This document shows, in pieces, positions 26,781 to 28,392 of a DNA stretch of 28,392 nt. Every line of letters begins with the position of its first letter. Positions within the stretch are counted from its first letter, which is position 1. The notes below the pieces were generated by a model. The model was not told the DNA's origin. It did not search any database and saw only the letters and a program-made list of their open reading frames with translations. A program made the position numbers and the translations under genes. Source of the stretch: a virus; IMG/VR virus record IMGVR_UViG_3300034062_005178, positions 1 to 28,392 of that record, one strand, 5' to 3'.

Positions 26781-27988
26781 TCGTCCCTTCAACATCATCT
26801 CCCTCTGCGCCGGCGGCGGCGGACTCGACCGCGGCACCGAGCTCGCTCTGTCCCGACTTGGCTTCTCGCCTCGCACAGTCTGCTGCGTTGAGCGGGACGC
26901 CTTCGCCTGCGAAGTCTTGGCGGGCGAGATGGAAGCGGGACGCATGGCTCCGGCGGCTGTGTGGTCGGATCTGCGAACCTTCGACGGCCGCCCGTGGCGT
27001 GGAATCGTTCACGGCGTCATTGCGGGCATCCCTTGCCAGGGTAACTCACTCGCCGGAAAGCGGCTCCTCGCCGACGACGAGCGGGACTTGTGGTCGGACA
27101 CGGCTCGAATCCTTCGGGAAGTTCAGCCTGAGTGGTTCCTCCTCGAAAACGTCTACGGCTTCATGGTCCCCGATCGGGCGGGAAATCGCGAGGCCCCGAT
27201 TCGACGGGTCCTCCGCGAGCTGGCCGAGATGGGGTGGGATGCGGAATGGTGTGTGCTTCCGGCGTCCAGCGTTGGAGCCAGCCACCGGCGCGAGCGGGTC
27301 TTCGTGCTGGCCCACTCACACGGTCTGTTCGGACGGGAACGCAACGGCCAACCGCGGCATCAGCCTTCCTCGAAGCGCCCGGAACTTCTCGGAGGGATCG
27401 GTTGCGATGTGGCCCACGGCCCGAGCGGAGGACTCGGAAAGTGCGGGCAACCACCCCAACGCGACGGACAGCCTGACGGGGGCGACAAGGACTTGGGCAA
27501 CGCCGCGAGCACAGATGGCGAACGGCGACGGGGAGCACGGGCAGGGCGGGGTGGACCTGCAAACGCAGGTGACGAACTGGCCGACGCCCGACGCGAACTG
27601 CCACAAGGGATCGACGCAGCCGGGCCAGCGCGTGGGCCAACTGGACGAGGCGGCGGAGGTGCTTTGGCAGACGCCGGGGACGAATCTGGAGGGCTCGGGA
27701 ACGTCGAGGGGCAACGAGCGGAGCGGCGAACTGCTCATCACCGGGCAAGCGTGCTCCCTCTCTTCGCTCCTGGCCCAGCCGACCCACGCTGGCGAGACAT
27801 CATCGCCCTCGCGCCGTCGCTTGAACCCGCAGTTCGTGACCTGGCTGATGGGCTGGCCTCCACTCGGCGAGAGTGGCTTCGCGTTCTCGGAAACGGAGTG
27901 GTGCCACTACAGGCAGCGTCAGCAATCGTCGCTCTCTGGAATGCGATGGAAGGAGATCGGCAATGACGACGCCAGCCTCTTCACCTGA
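26771..27988 (+). CDS. Overlapping frame of C5 methyltransferase gene; WPTP / LMGWP-type protein
   Basis: GTG at 26771 (TTG 26756 also possible) opens a frame of about 405 aa that overlaps the C5 methyltransferase by nearly its whole length. Its parts resemble phage methyltransferase-associated proteins: SWPRWGGMRNGVCFRRPALE, then GSSCWPT, ATPRAQMANGD, TNWPTPDANCHKGS, a Ser/Gly/Thr-rich linker, and RRLNPQFVTWLMGWPP with an ETEWCHYRQRQQSSLSGM tail. WPTP repeats ending in LNPxFVxWLMGWP are a familiar pattern in that group. The first 150 residues look less certain. Both frames may be translated, or this one may show old coding. The gene role is unknown. Confidence 0.5.
   Translation: MWLIVPSTSSPSAPAAADSTAAPSSLCPDLASRLAQSAALSGTPSPAKSWRARWKRDAWLRRLCGRICEPSTAARGVESFTASLRASLARVTHSPESGSSPTTSGTCGRTRLESFGKFSLSGSSSKTSTASWSPIGREIARPRFDGSSASWPRWGGMRNGVCFRRPALEPATGASGSSCWPTHTVCSDGNATANRGISLPRSARNFSEGSVAMWPTARAEDSESAGNHPNATDSLTGATRTWATPRAQMANGDGEHGQGGVDLQTQVTNWPTPDANCHKGSTQPGQRVGQLDEAAEVLWQTPGTNLEGSGTSRGNERSGELLITGQACSLSSLLAQPTHAGETSSPSRRRLNPQFVTWLMGWPPLGESGFAFSETEWCHYRQRQQSSLSGMRWKEIGNDDASLFT
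26773..27966 (+). CDS. C5-cytosine DNA methyltransferase
   Basis: GTG at 26773 with GGGAGGG upstream. The 397-aa product has AdoMet motif I SLCAGGGGLDRG (about 10-21), motif IV GIPCQGN with catalytic Cys88, motif VI ENV (125-127), the motif VIII-like HRRERVFVLA (171-180), and near its end LGNGVVPLQAA, a motif X-like segment. Between residues about 185 and 330 is a long Gly/Arg-rich variable region, as in related phage enzymes, where target-recognition sequences vary. It methylates C5 of cytosine, probably to evade restriction. Its frame overlaps the 26771-27988 frame almost completely. Stop overlaps the next gene by ATGA. Confidence 0.86.
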   Translation: MANRPFNIISLCAGGGGLDRGTELALSRLGFSPRTVCCVERDAFACEVLAGEMEAGRMAPAAVWSDLRTFDGRPWRGIVHGVIAGIPCQGNSLAGKRLLADDERDLWSDTARILREVQPEWFLLENVYGFMVPDRAGNREAPIRRVLRELAEMGWDAEWCVLPASSVGASHRRERVFVLAHSHGLFGRERNGQPRHQPSSKRPELLGGIGCDVAHGPSGGLGKCGQPPQRDGQPDGGDKDLGNAASTDGERRRGARAGRGGPANAGDELADARRELPQGIDAAGPARGPTGRGGGGALADAGDESGGLGNVEGQRAERRTAHHRASVLPLFAPGPADPRWRDIIALAPSLEPAVRDLADGLASTRREWLRVLGNGVVPLQAASAIVALWNAMEGDRQ

Positions 27989-28313
27989 CCCGCAGCATCC
28001 CATCGCCGCCCCGATCCGCCTAGTCCTTGAACGTCGCGGCATCCTCCCGACGCCAGCACACGGGCGGGTTGCTATCGAGGTGGTCAGCGACGACACGGAG
28101 GCGGACGAGATGGTGGTGCGGGCGCATGTGCGTTCAAGGAGCGGCGTGGTGGAAGCGCTTGGACCTTTGACGGTGCAGGGACAAGGCCGCCTGACCACGC
28201 GCGAGTGGTTCGCGGCGTGGAAGCGTGCGACCAACGACCTGATCGACCGTGCCGCGTCGGTGCGGGCGGCTGAGGAGATTGCGGAGATTCAACACCTAGG
28301 AGCAAGACGGTGA
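27963..28313 (+). CDS. Hypothetical protein (116 aa)
   Basis: ATG at 27963 overlapping the C5 methyltransferase stop (ATGA). The product has a Ser/Pro-rich start, then IRLVLERRGILPTPAHGRVA, strand EADEMVVRAHVRSRSG and a terminal helical part (KRATNDLIDRAASVRAAEEI). No family recognised. Its start also lies inside the end of the alternative frame. Next gene begins four bases before its stop (GTGA). Confidence 0.6.
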   Translation: MTTPASSPDPQHPIAAPIRLVLERRGILPTPAHGRVAIEVVSDDTEADEMVVRAHVRSRSGVVEALGPLTVQGQGRLTTREWFAAWKRATNDLIDRAASVRAAEEIAEIQHLGARR

Positions 28314-28392
28314 ACCTACAAGAAGTGCTCGGCCTGATCGTTGTGATGTTTGGCGGTGCGGCGGTGGTCTGTGCGTTCGTGTGCGCACTGAC
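28310..28392 (+). CDS. Membrane protein, N-terminal part (cut by window edge)
   Basis: GTG at 28310 with AGGAG upstream, overlapping the previous stop. The visible residues include VLGLIVVMFGGAAVVCAFVC, one clear transmembrane helix at the N-terminus. It could be a small membrane protein or signal-anchor of a larger one; the window ends before this can be known. Confidence 0.55.
   Translation, partial: MNLQEVLGLIVVMFGGAAVVCAFVCAL

Overview
The window is a GC-rich stretch of a tailed double-stranded DNA phage (lytic phage or prophage; no integrase, lysis gene or complete tail module lies inside it). The evidence is a leftward packaging and head block (small and large terminase, portal, scaffold, major capsid, head and virion proteins) facing a rightward block of small early genes, a YqaJ-type exonuclease with a probable annealing partner, a replication initiator, a DnaC-like helicase loader and DNA methyltransferases. 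Most genes have clear AGGAG-type ribosome binding sites and are chained by ATGA or GTGA overlaps, so the host is a GC-rich bacterium that uses Shine-Dalgarno initiation. The host cannot be named from the sequence.

Layout. 1-11762 (minus strand, read right to left): TerS, TerL, three small proteins (one a two-helix membrane protein), portal, a DPPY-type DNA methyltransferase, an FmdB-like zinc-ribbon protein, then scaffold, major capsid and four further virion proteins, the last cut by the window edge. Two small co-oriented genes on the plus strand (5233-5732) interrupt this block. 11763-12018 is the divergent control region, with a candidate rightward promoter and a near-perfect palindromic operator. 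12019-15914: small early genes of unknown function, three of them behind a repeated, structured leader, ending with an Xre-type HTH gene. 15706-16086 is a minus-strand LuxR/GerE-type HTH gene, followed by a tRNA-like element and a clear tRNA-Met(CAT). 16695-19449: two unknown proteins, exonuclease and probable annealing protein. 21122-28392: replication initiator carrying an iteron array, helicase loader, small genes, a second methyltransferase with an HNH gene nested out of frame, more small genes, and a C5 cytosine methyltransferase overlapping almost completely with a second same-strand reading frame.

The strongest unexplained signal is at 19608-19843 and 20526-21095, on both sides of a 205-aa gene. 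Stable hairpins, most capped by GAAA tetraloops, alternate with 60-80 nt tracts in which GG recurs every five bases (NNNGG pentamers, 12-16 per tract, one tract 15 of 15). The tracts are non-coding and differ in sequence but share the period and the architecture. The gene between them has weak similarity to RAMP/Cas7-type RNA-binding proteins (a LPGEYLR segment and a glycine-rich C-terminal loop). This could be a new RNA or RNP element, or a DNA site, tied to phage replication or recombination.

Other notable points are six 11-bp direct iterons plus two inverted copies inside the initiator gene (probable replication origin), dual-frame coding in the C5 methyltransferase gene, and the HNH-in-methyltransferase nesting.
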